In this document: one piece after another, positions 35,575 through 43,661 of the stretch
How positions within the stretch are numbered: position 1 is the first letter of the stretch
Layout of the letters: each line of letters starts with the position of its first letter
Assembly (NCBI RefSeq): GCF_021398735.1
Contig: NZ_CP090349.1
Span: forward strand, 62,001 to 126,000
Source of the DNA: Methylobacterium oryzae
GTDB lineage: Bacteria > Pseudomonadota > Alphaproteobacteria > Rhizobiales > Beijerinckiaceae
DNA length: 64,000 nucleotides
Reading direction: 5' to 3'
Notes under the pieces: generated by a model
Database searches by the model: none
Seen by the model: the letters and a program-made list of their open reading frames with translations, nothing else
What the model was told of the DNA's origin: nothing
Made by a program: the position numbers and the translations under genes

Positions 35575-37062
35575 TCAGTCGACGTACAATCCGCGAGGGG
35601 AGATCACTCGTGCCTGATCCCGAAGCGCGGATCCGTTCTCGATCGGCAACAGCAGTGCCGGACCGAACACCGTCACGTGCCGGTTCGGAAGATCCACGGT
35701 CGCGCCCGGCAATCGCTGCCCTTGGCCGCTCAAGGCGTACGAGACGCTGAACGGCACCGACCGTTCGACGACGCGAAGTGCCGCCTTCCGGAGGACGTTC
35801 CAGCCGGCCCCGCCGATCATCGAGTCGAGAACGGCGAAAGCAGACCATGCGGCCGGGTGGTCGAAGAGGTCCTGGAACTCGGGCGACGGGCGCTCGAAGA
35901 TCCCGAGGATGTCCGCCGCGGTCGCGGGATCGAGATCAGCGTGGCAGCCTCGACGCAGTTCGCCCACCCAGCGGGCAAGCCGCTCGATCCGCAAAGCTTC
36001 GCTCGTTGAATCGTGGCTCCGGACCGGGGCGCTGCCACCATAGAAGCCGATCAGAGTTCGCGCCGCAAGCGTCGGCTCCCAGTGCTCGATCTGCAGACGG
36101 ACCCGGCCAGGATCGATGTCGTGCGCGCCTTCGATCTTCAGGCTCAGATTGAGATCCTCATGATCGCAAACGCGCCGTTCGTCGTCGTATTGATCGCGGG
36201 AGGCCGCGAACCGGCGCCGCACCGCTTCAGCGGCGAGCCGCAACATCATGACGTTCTGGCACATGAACAGGGCGAGGGCCGGCAGGTCGAAGCCGTCGAC
36301 ACCGTTGTCGAGGCAGTCCGTCAGCTCGCGACGGATCTGCGCTCTCATCTTCTCTTGGCTCAGCCCGTACCAGCGGACACGAACCTCGCGTCCCTTCGTG
36401 ACGGCTGTCGCGGGCGTGGCCGCGATCGCTGGGAAGACGACTTGGCTATGCTTGAAATCATCGCAGCCGAGCCAGAGGTCGCCCTGTCGCGTCAGGGGGA
36501 TCCCGAGCTTATCCTCCCCGTTCCTGGGCAGGCAGCCGCAGACGGGCTGGAGGATCTCAGCCGGATCGCGCCGTAGCCACGCCGGAAGAGCGCCTGCCGG
36601 TCTGATGTCCTGGATCGCCCTCAGGGTCGCATTCAGTTTTGCGGCGAGGCCGTAGAAAGCATCGTAGTTGAGATTGAGCGTCCGGTTCTTCTCGGGCGAT
36701 CCGACCGGACGCGGCGGACGCGGAATGCCGGATGAGAGCCCGACGGGCGCTCGGCCATAGCCATGGCGCAGGAAGGCGCGTTCGGCCTCTGCCGTCAGGA
36801 ACGGCGACCAACTCGCCATGTTCGCCTCGGTCAGTGGCTCGAACCGGAACACCCGATGGCGCGGCGCGAGGTCTGCGGCGATTTTCTCTTCGATCCGATC
36901 GAAGTCGAGAGACTCTCGCCGCTGCGGATCGAAGTAGATAACGCATTCGAGGCTGGTGCGGGCTGGCGTAACGACCAGATGATCGTCGATCAGGTCGTAT
37001 TTCTCCCAGGACCGCAGACCATATGGATCGTCATCGCGCATCATATTACTGCGGAATGCCAC
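35575..37062 (-). CDS. Uncharacterised 495-residue protein (element cargo)
   Basis: No known family is recognised. The N-terminal part has DDDPYGLRSWEKYDLIDDHL, LECVIYFDPQRRESLDFDRI and RHRVFRFEPLTEANMASW. Later are LNLNYDAFYGLAAKLNATL and VRVRWYGLSQEKMRAQIRRE, then PALALFMCQNVMMLRLAAEA near the middle. No transmembrane segment and no catalytic signature are obvious. The start is uncertain: GTG 37062 has AGGAAAGGG upstream; ATG 37044 and 37041 are alternatives. It is followed on the same strand by the small gene at 35159 and preceded by the gene at 37091, so all three may be one unit. Perhaps a phage- or conjugation-associated protein. Confidence 0.6.
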   Translation of the reverse strand: MAFRSNMMRDDDPYGLRSWEKYDLIDDHLVVTPARTSLECVIYFDPQRRESLDFDRIEEKIAADLAPRHRVFRFEPLTEANMASWSPFLTAEAERAFLRHGYGRAPVGLSSGIPRPPRPVGSPEKNRTLNLNYDAFYGLAAKLNATLRAIQDIRPAGALPAWLRRDPAEILQPVCGCLPRNGEDKLGIPLTRQGDLWLGCDDFKHSQVVFPAIAATPATAVTKGREVRVRWYGLSQEKMRAQIRRELTDCLDNGVDGFDLPALALFMCQNVMMLRLAAEAVRRRFAASRDQYDDERRVCDHEDLNLSLKIEGAHDIDPGRVRLQIEHWEPTLAARTLIGFYGGSAPVRSHDSTSEALRIERLARWVGELRRGCHADLDPATAADILGIFERPSPEFQDLFDHPAAWSAFAVLDSMIGGAGWNVLRKAALRVVERSVPFSVSYALSGQGQRLPGATVDLPNRHVTVFGPALLLPIENGSALRDQARVISPRGLYVD

Positions 37063-37090
37063 AGGGATACCCTTTCCTAGAGAAGACTCG

Positions 37091-37579
37091 TTACAGGCTT
37101 GTCTGCCGAAGGCGGGCTCGAACCGACGCAAGTTCGGAATCGGTCGGCTCCGGATCCGTCGTCCGGCCGGATCGCTCCGGGCGTCGCTGGCCCGAAGGTT
37201 CGACGTCTCCGGCATTGGTCGGCTCAGAAGGTGCCATCGCGGACCGGTCAAGGAAGCCTGCGCTCGGAAGGGGCCTCGTTGCCCGAACCTGGGCTTCAGC
37301 CCTCTCGACAGGTATCGTTTGAATGCGAAGGCGATGACGAGCAGCCCGCGAATAGCTCGCGCGGAGCTGATCGGCCGAGATGGCACCTCCGTCCGAGCGT
37401 CGTGCCCCTGCCTCGGCGAGAAGCCTCGCGAGGCTTGTCCAGCGTAGCCGCGCCGCGCGCGCCTCGCTGAGCAGCGGCAGATGACGCGCGACCACGACAT
37501 CGAGCGCGATCGGCTCTCCAGCCAGGTTCAGGTCGGAGGCAAGTCGTTCCAAGCCTGATCGAAGGTGGTCCGTGTCCAT
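37091..37579 (-). CDS. Uncharacterised 162-residue protein (possible DNA-binding accessory)
   Basis: The middle contains LRWTSLARLLAEAGARRSDG then GAISADQLRASYSRAARH, a pattern reminiscent of small DNA-binding accessory proteins of mobilizable elements. The N-terminus (MDTDHLRSGLERLASDL) is helical and acidic. The C-terminal third is Pro/Ser-rich and likely disordered. It starts at ATG 37579 just inside an AT-rich region with repeats and is followed 28 bp later by the 495-residue gene. Function not recognised; DNA binding is only an inference from motif resemblance. Confidence 0.5.
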   Translation of the reverse strand: MDTDHLRSGLERLASDLNLAGEPIALDVVVARHLPLLSEARAARLRWTSLARLLAEAGARRSDGGAISADQLRASYSRAARHRLRIQTIPVERAEAQVRATRPLPSAGFLDRSAMAPSEPTNAGDVEPSGQRRPERSGRTTDPEPTDSELASVRARLRQTSL

Positions 37580-38086
37580 GCCCTAGGATCTAAAACGTAG
37601 CTGTTGTCATCCTATCACAGAAAACGTAGCAATTCGAAGCATTCTGAAACCGTTCGAAACGCTGCAAAACGCTTCTGAAAGATCCATTTTTTGTGCACAC
37701 CTGTGCACCTTTGATGCGTGAGCCTTTTGAGGGAAGTGCGCTTGAGGGTAAGTGCAGGGCGACTGCGCCGTCCTTTTGCGTAAGGGAATGGTAGGTGGCG
37801 GCGCTGTGCCCTGCGAGGCCTTCAGCACCTACGTGCCCCTGGAAGGGCCGGTTCCCGGGCTGCTGGAGAGGCCGGCGCCTATGTCCGAGATGGGCGGGAT
37901 TTTTGCCGTTCCACTCTCGGGCGCGAAGCCGAACGTCCGCTTCGAAGCGCGATGATGGCCTAGCCTGACGTAGTCTGGCCGAAATCAGAATGACCGCTCT
38001 GGAGCACGCTCTTCGCGTAAGCGGACGAGTTGCCATAGGTAGTGATGGCTGTCCGGATTGTTTCAATGAGGACGATATTGAAAGCG
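37580..38086. other. AT-rich intergenic region with short repeats, 507 bp
   Basis: It contains two AAAACGTAGC copies (37592-37601 and 37621-37630), related CTGAAA-type motifs at 37643-37680, and two GTGCAC palindromes spaced by one helical turn (37693-37698 and 37703-37708). A degenerate copy of a dispersed 32-bp repeat follows (37976-38007). The minus-strand frame here has no protein support. It is probably the control region of the 37091 operon and the right margin of the element. Confidence 0.6.
37976..38007 (+). repeat. Degenerate dispersed repeat, copy A
   Basis: TGGCCGAAATCAGAATGACC and then GCTCTGGAGC matches, with a few changes, 49857-49888 (TGGCCGAAAGCAGAATGGCT GCTCTAGAGC), in the same orientation. 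Confidence 0.6.
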
Positions 38087-38608
38087 CTATGTTGAAGTGT
38101 CGTCGTAGGAACCAAGGTAGTCCCGCTTGCCGACCGGAACGCCTTTATGCCGCAGAATGTCGTAGGCCGTGGTGACGTGGAAGAAAAAGTTCGGCAGCGC
38201 GAACTGAAGGACGTAGCGATCGGCGGATAGGGTCCGCTCGTTGGCGCCGCCGCCGAAGGTGACCGGTCGCGTATCGCTGCCCTCAAACGTGGCTGGTGCA
38301 AGGGTACTGAGGTAGGCGGCCGTCTTCGTGCAGCGCTCCCGCAGCTGATCGAACGTGGTCTCGTCGTCTGCAAATGACGGAGCCGCGGCGCCGGTCAGTC
38401 GCGCTCCACCGAACTTCGCGGTGTCGGAGGCGCGCTGCACTTGGCCAACCAGCGTCAGCATATCGGGCGCGAGCCGGGTCTCAAGGTAGGTCTCAAGTGG
38501 CTCACCGGTCTCGGACGCGTGCGCCTCCGCCTTATCGAGTAGGGTCGAGAGGATCGTCAGACCGCGCATGAACACAGGGACGGAGACATCGTACAGAGAG
38601 AGGGACAT
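38087..38608 (-). CDS. DUF1993 family protein
   Basis: This 173-residue protein matches the DUF1993 family of small cytoplasmic proteins: MSLSLYDVSVPVFMRGLTIL, LAPDMLTLVGQVQRASDTAK, and the C-terminal QFALPNFFFHVTTAYDILRH with GVPVGKRDYLG. The family has a DinB-like helical fold. ATG 38608 is preceded by AGGAG; the long upstream extension of the frame is not supported. It is the last gene of the unit read from the MFS gene's strand, but is separated by 106 bp. Function unknown. Confidence 0.85.
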   Translation of the reverse strand: MSLSLYDVSVPVFMRGLTILSTLLDKAEAHASETGEPLETYLETRLAPDMLTLVGQVQRASDTAKFGGARLTGAAAPSFADDETTFDQLRERCTKTAAYLSTLAPATFEGSDTRPVTFGGGANERTLSADRYVLQFALPNFFFHVTTAYDILRHKGVPVGKRDYLGSYDDTST

Positions 38609-38714
38609 GCGAACTCCTGTTGAAAGGACTCTAATGAGGACCCTGGAACCGTCCCGCCGGTAGCCTGGGGTAGGTTGGCTCACGTTCGCGGTTGAGCAAT
38701 TGAGATGACGGGTC

Positions 38715-40178
38715 TCATCGCGTGGTCGCACGCGGTAGCCTCAGCAGCGCAAGCGGCAGGAGGCAGGCGAGAGTCAAACCAGCCATCAGCCACCATGCCC
38801 GTTCGTATGCCACCAACCGGGCGATGGGCGTGTCCGGCGCGCCCGTCACGGCCACAAAGACCGCCACGCCCAGCGCCAGGGCAGTCTGCCGTGCCATGTT
38901 CAGGATTCCGGAGCCGGTGGCGAAGGCGGATGAGGGGAGCGCCGCCGTGCCCGCCCCCATCAGGGTCGGGAAGGTCAGGCCGACGCCGATGCCCAGCAAC
39001 GACATACCGACGAGCGCAGCCGGCATGTTCGGCTCCAACCCGGGTACGACCGCCCACCACGCTAGGCCCGCTGCGAAAAGGAGGATCCCGAGGCCGACGA
39101 CGGGCGCTGGCCCGAACCGAGCGATCAGCCTGCCCGCGATCAAGAGTGACGTGACGGGCACGAGAAACGGCCCTGGCGCTATGGTCAGGCCGGCCTTGAG
39201 CGCCGACCAGCCCCAGCCCTCCTGCAGCCAGAGCGCGATGGACAGCAGCATGGCGCCGAAGGCGACGGAATAAGGTGTCATGATCAGGGTCGCGCTGGTG
39301 AACGGCGCGATCCGAAACAGCACCGGGTCGACGAGCGGGTTATCCGACCGGAGGCAATCGACGACGAACAACGCGAGGAGCGCCGACGCGAGAACCAGCG
39401 TCGCGATGATGGCCGCCGACTCCCAGCCCCACTCGGCAGACTTCATGATGCCGAAGGTGAGAACCGCGACGCCGCACGTGACGAGGAGCGCCCCCCAGGC
39501 GTCCGGCCGACGCGCGGCGTGGCCGGGGATATTCGGCAGTTTCCTGATGCCGACGAGAAGGGCCAGCACGCCGATGGGGACGTTGACGAGGAAGATCCAG
39601 CGCCAATTCCAAGCCAGGAGCAGCCCACCGACCACGGGACCGAGCGCCGCGGCAAAGCCACCTACGGCAGTCCAAGTCCGAACAGCATGACCGCGCCGGT
39701 TTGCCGGGAAGGTCGCCAAGAGCAAGCCGAGCGACGTCGGCGTCATCAGCGCGGCGCCGGCGGCTTGGACGATGCGGAACGCCACGAGCATCAGGACGCT
39801 CGTCGCTGCGGCGCAGGCCGCCGACGACAGCGTGAAAAGCGCGACACCGAGCAGGAAGCTGACGTCGCGACGGTAGCGTTCGGCGAGCCGGCCGAAGAAC
39901 ACCAACAGCGCGGCATAGACGATGGCGTAGCCGTTCAGGATCCATGACAGCTGTTGCAATCCCGCGTCTGGAAATTCCTGGGCGATGTCGGGCAGCGCGA
40001 CGTTGACGATGAACAGGTCGAGATTGGCCAACACCATGCCGACGCAGACGATGGCGAGGACTTGGTTCGGTCGGACCGGTCGCGTCGCGCGAGCGAATTG
40101 TGGTTCCAGCGGGCCGGAGTTCTGGACCACCTTCTCCACATTACCGGGATGCAGAACCTGAGGGCTTGGTCGCATCAT
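38715..40178 (-). CDS. MFS drug/proton antiporter, DHA2 (14-helix) family
   Basis: This 487-residue transporter resembles EmrB/QacA-type DHA2 exporters, with about 14 membrane helices. Near the N-terminus it has IVCVGMVLANLDLFIVNVAL (motif D1) and the loop motif GRLAERYRRD. The C motif is AALGPVVGGLLLAWNWRW, and DFL-like IFLVNVPIG follows. Several later helices are Gly/Ala-rich. The start is ATG 40178, with TTTGGAG upstream. It is divergent from nothing; the Rrf2-type regulator lies 72 bp upstream on the same strand, so the two probably form one transcription unit controlled by it. Confidence 0.88.
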   Translation of the reverse strand: MMRPSPQVLHPGNVEKVVQNSGPLEPQFARATRPVRPNQVLAIVCVGMVLANLDLFIVNVALPDIAQEFPDAGLQQLSWILNGYAIVYAALLVFFGRLAERYRRDVSFLLGVALFTLSSAACAAATSVLMLVAFRIVQAAGAALMTPTSLGLLLATFPANRRGHAVRTWTAVGGFAAALGPVVGGLLLAWNWRWIFLVNVPIGVLALLVGIRKLPNIPGHAARRPDAWGALLVTCGVAVLTFGIMKSAEWGWESAAIIATLVLASALLALFVVDCLRSDNPLVDPVLFRIAPFTSATLIMTPYSVAFGAMLLSIALWLQEGWGWSALKAGLTIAPGPFLVPVTSLLIAGRLIARFGPAPVVGLGILLFAAGLAWWAVVPGLEPNMPAALVGMSLLGIGVGLTFPTLMGAGTAALPSSAFATGSGILNMARQTALALGVAVFVAVTGAPDTPIARLVAYERAWWLMAGLTLACLLPLALLRLPRATTR

Positions 40179-40250
40179 CAGCTCCAAATCCAATACGTAA
40201 CAATCTACGTTTGGTTTTGCGTCGTTAAAGGGCTCTTGCAGGCCTGATGC

Positions 40251-40673
40251 TCACGATCGAACCTCCTCGAGGAGCATAGCGAGTGTCGTTTGCTGCAGCA
40301 CGCCATCGACCGCCTGGTTCGCCGCCTCGAACACCGGTGGCAATGCGGACACCATCGCCTTCTGCACGGCGCACCGCGGATTGCGGCGCTCACGCAGCGT
40401 AAACAGCGCCCCGTCCGGCTCGACAGCACGGTAGACGTCCTGGAGCGTGATCGCGTCCGGGGCACGCACGAGTTCGACGCCGCCATGCCGACCTGGACGC
40501 AGCCGCACGAGCCCCTTGTGCTCCAGCGCCTTGAGAAGGCGACGGACGACGACTGGATTGGTGTTCAGGCTTCTGGCCAGCAGCTCAGAGTTGGCGCCCT
40601 CCGCCCCTCGCCATGCGAGAACGCAGAGAGCCTGGACGGCGCTGGCGAGAAGGCTGTTGGCTGCCATAACCAT
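40251..40673 (-). CDS. Rrf2-family transcriptional regulator
   Basis: This 140-residue winged-helix regulator has SLLASAVQALCVLAW, the recognition-helix region LARSLNTNPVVVRRLLKALEH, the wing GRHGGVELVRAPDAI and ITLQDVYRAVEP. Rrf2 members such as NsrR and IscR hold an Fe-S cluster by three Cys, but here only one Cys (in NPRCAV) remains in that segment, so an iron-sulfur cluster is unlikely and it may sense another signal. ATG 40673 overlaps the inverted repeat CATAAC..GTTATG. It lies directly upstream of the DHA2 exporter on the same strand. Confidence 0.85.
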   Translation of the reverse strand: MVMAANSLLASAVQALCVLAWRGAEGANSELLARSLNTNPVVVRRLLKALEHKGLVRLRPGRHGGVELVRAPDAITLQDVYRAVEPDGALFTLRERRNPRCAVQKAMVSALPPVFEAANQAVDGVLQQTTLAMLLEEVRS

Positions 40674-40689
40674 AACCTGTTCTGTTATG
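40671..40689. promoter_or_regulatory. Operator-like inverted repeat at the Rrf2 start
   Basis: CATAAC CTGTTCT GTTATG is a perfect 6-bp inverted repeat spanning 19 bp. It includes the start codon region of the Rrf2 gene, a place where an autoregulator would block both transcription and translation. Confidence 0.55.
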
Positions 40690-40823
40690 TTTATGGTGTC
40701 AAGCGCTCCACCGCTATGGCGGCAATGTCCGCCTCGGCCATTCTGCACCGACGAGGGCTTCCTCAAGAGCAAGCGTGCAGGGCAGCATCGTTGCCTGTGT
40801 GGGTTTAACGCGGACGGGTTCAG

Positions 40824-41777
40824 TTAAGCATTCGCCGGATCTGCGTTTCCACGCGCGTTGCGCCGGATGACCTGCGGCGGCTGTCCGAACGCCCGGAGAA
40901 AGGCCCGACGCATCCGATTGCGATCCGCGAAGCCGGTCTGGTCGGCGACGGCGTCGATGGGATGTCGGCTGCGCTCCATCAACACGCGCGCGGCCTCGAC
41001 GCGCAGGTTCTCAACCGCCTTCGCCGGCGACTGGCCAGTCTCGGCATGGAAGACGCGGCTGAACTGGCGCGGGCTCAGATGGGCGGCCTCCGCCAACTCC
41101 TCCACCGACAGCGGGCGGTGGAGGTTCCGCTTGGCGTAGGTCAGGGCCGCCTGGATGCGGTCCGACTTCGCGTCGAGGTCGAGCAGGGTCGAGAACTGCG
41201 ACTGGCCCCCTGCACGACGGTGGTAGAGCACGAGCTTCCTGGCGATCTCCTTCGTCACGTCGTGGCCGAGATCCGCCTCAATCAGAGCGAGCGCGAGGTC
41301 GATGCCGGCGCTCATGCCCGCCGACGTCCAGATCGGGCCGTCGTTGATGAAAATGCGATCCGTGTCAGCCGAACACTTCGGGAATTGGGTCTGTAGCTCC
41401 CGCGCATGCATCCAGTGCGTCGTAACTCGCCGGCCGTCGAGCAGCCCGGCCTCGCCAAGAACGAAGGCCCCCGTGCAGATGGCGGCGACGCGCCGGGCTT
41501 GAGGGGCCGCACGCTGAACGAGTGCGACGAGGCCCGGCGTCGACGGTTGCACGAAGGTGCCGCCGCCGATGACGAGCGTGTCGAAAGGCGTTTCGCCGAA
41601 CGCCTCCGTCTCCACGTTCATGCCGGCCGAGGTGCTGACCGAACCTCCATGTTCGGAGACGAAGCGGATGTCGTAGGTCGCCTCTTCCGCCGCGAGGTTG
41701 GCGACCTCGAAGGCCGGCACGGCCGCCAGCGCCATAATCGAGTAGCCTGGATAGACGACGAACCCGACGCGCTGCAT
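40824..41777 (-). CDS. GlxA-family regulator (DJ-1/PfpI domain plus AraC helix-turn-helix)
   Basis: This 317-residue protein has an N-terminal DJ-1/PfpI-type amidotransferase-like domain (about 1-185), starting RVGFVVYPGYSIMALA. The nucleophile-type Cys is in AAICTGAFVLGEAGLLDG. The C-terminal AraC domain (about 210-300) has two helix-turn-helices (LSVEELAEAAHLSPRQFSRVF and PIDAVADQTGFADRNRMRRAF). The DJ-1 half of such regulators is usually inactive as an enzyme and serves as a ligand sensor. It is divergent from the SDR-tautomerase operon, whose gap holds a direct repeat. Likely activator of that operon. Confidence 0.9.
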   Translation of the reverse strand: MQRVGFVVYPGYSIMALAAVPAFEVANLAAEEATYDIRFVSEHGGSVSTSAGMNVETEAFGETPFDTLVIGGGTFVQPSTPGLVALVQRAAPQARRVAAICTGAFVLGEAGLLDGRRVTTHWMHARELQTQFPKCSADTDRIFINDGPIWTSAGMSAGIDLALALIEADLGHDVTKEIARKLVLYHRRAGGQSQFSTLLDLDAKSDRIQAALTYAKRNLHRPLSVEELAEAAHLSPRQFSRVFHAETGQSPAKAVENLRVEAARVLMERSRHPIDAVADQTGFADRNRMRRAFLRAFGQPPQVIRRNARGNADPANA

Positions 41778-41786
41778 GCCCGTCTC

Positions 41787-41814
41787 CTATGACCTAAAAC
41801 GACGCAACTATGAC
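41787..41814. promoter_or_regulatory. Direct repeats in the GlxA/SDR intergenic region
   Basis: CTATGAC occurs at 41787-41793 and 41808-41814, 21 bp apart, i.e. two helical turns on the same face. Such direct repeats are the usual AraC-family target. The start ATG of the SDR is 79 bp further on. Confidence 0.5.
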
Positions 41815-41892
41815 ATTTGCGCCGCATGCAGGCAACGGTAGCTTCCTCCCATCGAACGCCGCCAACCCGTGGCGCGAGGCAAGAGGAGAACG

Positions 41893-42708
41893 ATGATGGC
41901 TACCCAAACTGGCAAGGGCCTTGCCGTCGTGACCGGCGCATCCGCCGGCATCGGCGCGATCTACGCCGACCGTCTCGCCAAGCGGGGCTATGACCTCCTG
42001 CTGGTCGCCCGGAACGGTGAACGTCTGCAGGCACTGGCCGACCGCCTGACCAACGAGACTGGGCGCAAGGTCGAGCTGTTGAAGGCCGACTTGGGCCGAA
42101 AGGACGATCTCGCACGCTTGGAGGCTCGCCTGCGCGAAGACGCGAGCATCACCATGCTCGTCAACAACGCCGGCATCGGCTCCGTCGCCTCGACCCTTCA
42201 GGCCGACGTGGAGACGATGGACGCGATGATCCAGCTCAACATCACCGCGCTGACCCGTTTGACCTATGCGGTCGCGCCGGCTTTCGTGGCGCGCGGATCG
42301 GGGACCATCATCAACATCTCGTCCATCGTCGGCATCGCGGTCGAGATGCTCAACGGCGTCTACAGCGCCTCGAAGTCCTATGTCCTCAGCTTCGGCCACG
42401 CGCTGCAGAAGGACCTCGCGGACAAGGGCGTGCGCGTCCAGACCGTGCTGCCCGGCGCGACCGCCACCGAGTTCTGGGATATCGCAGGATACGCGGCGCA
42501 GAAGACGTCAGCGATCACCATGTCGGCGGCCGATCTGGTCGATGCAGCCTTGGCCGGTCTCGATCAGGGCGAGCTTGTCACCATCCCGGGCCTGCAGGAC
42601 GCGGCCGATTGGACGCGCTGGGAGGAGGATCGCCGGGCCATGGCCGCTAAGTTCGGCAACGCCAAGCCGTCGGCGCGCTACGGGCTTGCGACCGCGAACG
42701 CCGCCTGA
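41893..42708 (+). CDS. Short-chain dehydrogenase/reductase
   Basis: This 271-residue classical SDR has the NAD(P)-binding VVTGASAGIGAIYADRLAKRG near the N-terminus, NNAGIGS, and the catalytic Tyr/Lys in YSASKSYV. ATG 41893 follows AGAGGAG. The C-terminal LPGATATEFWDIAGY forms the mobile loop. It is the first gene of an operon with two tautomerases (42723 and 43243), suggesting one pathway: oxidation or reduction of a carbonyl plus enol-keto isomerisation. Substrate unknown. It is divergent from the GlxA-type regulator, which likely controls it. Confidence 0.9.
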   Translation: MMATQTGKGLAVVTGASAGIGAIYADRLAKRGYDLLLVARNGERLQALADRLTNETGRKVELLKADLGRKDDLARLEARLREDASITMLVNNAGIGSVASTLQADVETMDAMIQLNITALTRLTYAVAPAFVARGSGTIINISSIVGIAVEMLNGVYSASKSYVLSFGHALQKDLADKGVRVQTVLPGATATEFWDIAGYAAQKTSAITMSAADLVDAALAGLDQGELVTIPGLQDAADWTRWEEDRRAMAAKFGNAKPSARYGLATANAA

Positions 42709-42722
42709 ACCTGGGGGCCTCC

Positions 42723-43118
42723 ATGCCGTACCTTCAACTCGACGTCATCGGCCCGCATTCCATGGCCTCCAAGAAGCGCCTCGCGGCGCAGATGAGCCAG
42801 ACCTATGCGGAGATGATGTCGGTCGACATCAGGCGGATCAGCGTCGCCATCCGCGAACTCGGCGAGGGTGGCGTGTGGCGGATACCCGAAGCCGGTGGCG
42901 AGCCGGTGCCGGTCTCCGTGATGATGCTGGACATCCGCAAGGGACGCCCGGCCGAGCTGCGGATGGAGGTCGCCAAGGCGCTGTGCGCCCACTGCGTCGA
43001 GATCCTCGGGCTGAGCGAGGATCGCCTCAACGTGGAGTTCACGCAGCATTCCGGCGACGAGATGTATCATCCGACCCTCGGGGGCTACAGCCCCGATTGG
43101 TCGCCGGATGAGCGGTAA
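42723..43118 (+). CDS. Tautomerase-superfamily protein (4-OT/MIF-like), Pro1 conserved
   Basis: This 131-residue protein starts MPYLQLDVIGPHSM, so the N-terminal Pro that acts as the general base is present after Met removal. Tautomerases of this class isomerise enol-keto acids. The middle has RLAAQMSQTYAEMMSVDIRR and IRELGEGGVWRI, and the C-terminal half has CAHCVEILGLSEDRLNVEFT followed by DEMYHPTLGGYSPDW. It lies 14 bp after the SDR, in the same operon. Not identical to either nearby tautomerase. Its substrate is not known. Confidence 0.8.
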   Translation: MPYLQLDVIGPHSMASKKRLAAQMSQTYAEMMSVDIRRISVAIRELGEGGVWRIPEAGGEPVPVSVMMLDIRKGRPAELRMEVAKALCAHCVEILGLSEDRLNVEFTQHSGDEMYHPTLGGYSPDWSPDER

Positions 43119-43170
43119 CCGGTATCGCGCACGATCCTGGGCACAGCAGACGTCCGTTCTCGACCTTCAC

Positions 43171-43197
43171 CTCGGTCGGCCGTCACAGCCGACCGAG
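43171..43197 (+). promoter_or_regulatory. Hairpin between the two operon tautomerases
   Basis: CTCGGTCGGC / GCCGACCGAG is a perfect 10-bp stem with a 7-nt loop, between the stop at 43118 and the start at 43243. It could terminate or attenuate the operon or stabilise its mRNA. Confidence 0.5.
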
Positions 43198-43242
43198 TTC
43201 CAGTCATTGAGATCTGCACCACCTTAGCCCAGGGAGCATCAT

Positions 43243-43626
43243 ATGCCACTCGCCCGGATCGATCTCGCCAAGGGCAAGTCCGCCGAGTACCGCCGAACGA
43301 TTGGCGAGGTCGTCTACGACGCCATGCTCGAAGCCCTGAACGTGCCCAAGGACGACCGCTTCCAGGTCATCAATGAGCACGAGCCGGAGAACTTCGTCAT
43401 CGACCCGAGCTACCTTGGCATCCACCGGACGGGCGACTGCATCGTCATCCAGCTCACCCTCAATGCGGGGCGCGGGGTCGAGCAGAAGCGGAGCTTCTAC
43501 AAGGCGGTGGCGGATGGCCTACACGAGCGCCTGGGTCTGCGCCGCGAGGACGTGTTCATCAGCCTCGTCGAGGTCGCCAAGGAGAACTGGTCCTTCGGCA
43601 ACGGCGAGGCTCAGTACGCGAGTTGA
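43243..43626 (+). CDS. Tautomerase-superfamily protein, paralogue of 55898 gene
   Basis: This 127-residue protein begins MPLARIDLAKGKSAEYRRTI, keeping Pro1. It contains VIDPSYLGI, VIQLTLNAGR and the tail LVEVAKENWSFGNGEAQ. It is closely related along the whole length to the tautomerase at 55898 (IIDPSYLGI, VIVQVFLNAGR, and RDDWSFGNGEAQ). The family is the tautomerase_2 type. The SD AGGGAG lies before the ATG. It is the last gene of the SDR operon. Two similar copies in different contexts suggest duplication or transfer. Confidence 0.88.
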   Translation: MPLARIDLAKGKSAEYRRTIGEVVYDAMLEALNVPKDDRFQVINEHEPENFVIDPSYLGIHRTGDCIVIQLTLNAGRGVEQKRSFYKAVADGLHERLGLRREDVFISLVEVAKENWSFGNGEAQYAS

Positions 43627-43661
43627 CCGAAGATCGCGGACCCGCCCGATGGCGATGCGCT

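Larger units (their letters stand above)
26346..38006. mobile_element. Putative integrative mobilizable element integrated at tRNA-Arg
   Basis: From the tRNA-Arg 3' end this block carries integrase, excisionase-like protein, DUF1376-like protein, MobF relaxase, ParA-like ATPase, small membrane protein, coupling protein and three unknown genes. It has no VirB-type mating-pair-formation genes. GC content is lower than in the flanking core. The left edge is the tRNA 3' end. The right edge is not defined: no second copy of the tRNA end was found in the window, so the 38 kb end is a guess. Confidence 0.6.

Noticed and set aside
37100..37130. GGGCTCGAACC.ACG at 37114 resembles the complement of the tRNA-Arg T-arm and could be the second att copy.
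   Set aside because: Only the universal T-loop box matches and it lies inside the 37091 gene; too short to call an att site.
37590..38066. 158-residue minus-strand open frame.
   Set aside because: It crosses the AT-rich repeat region, has no SD, and shows no domain.
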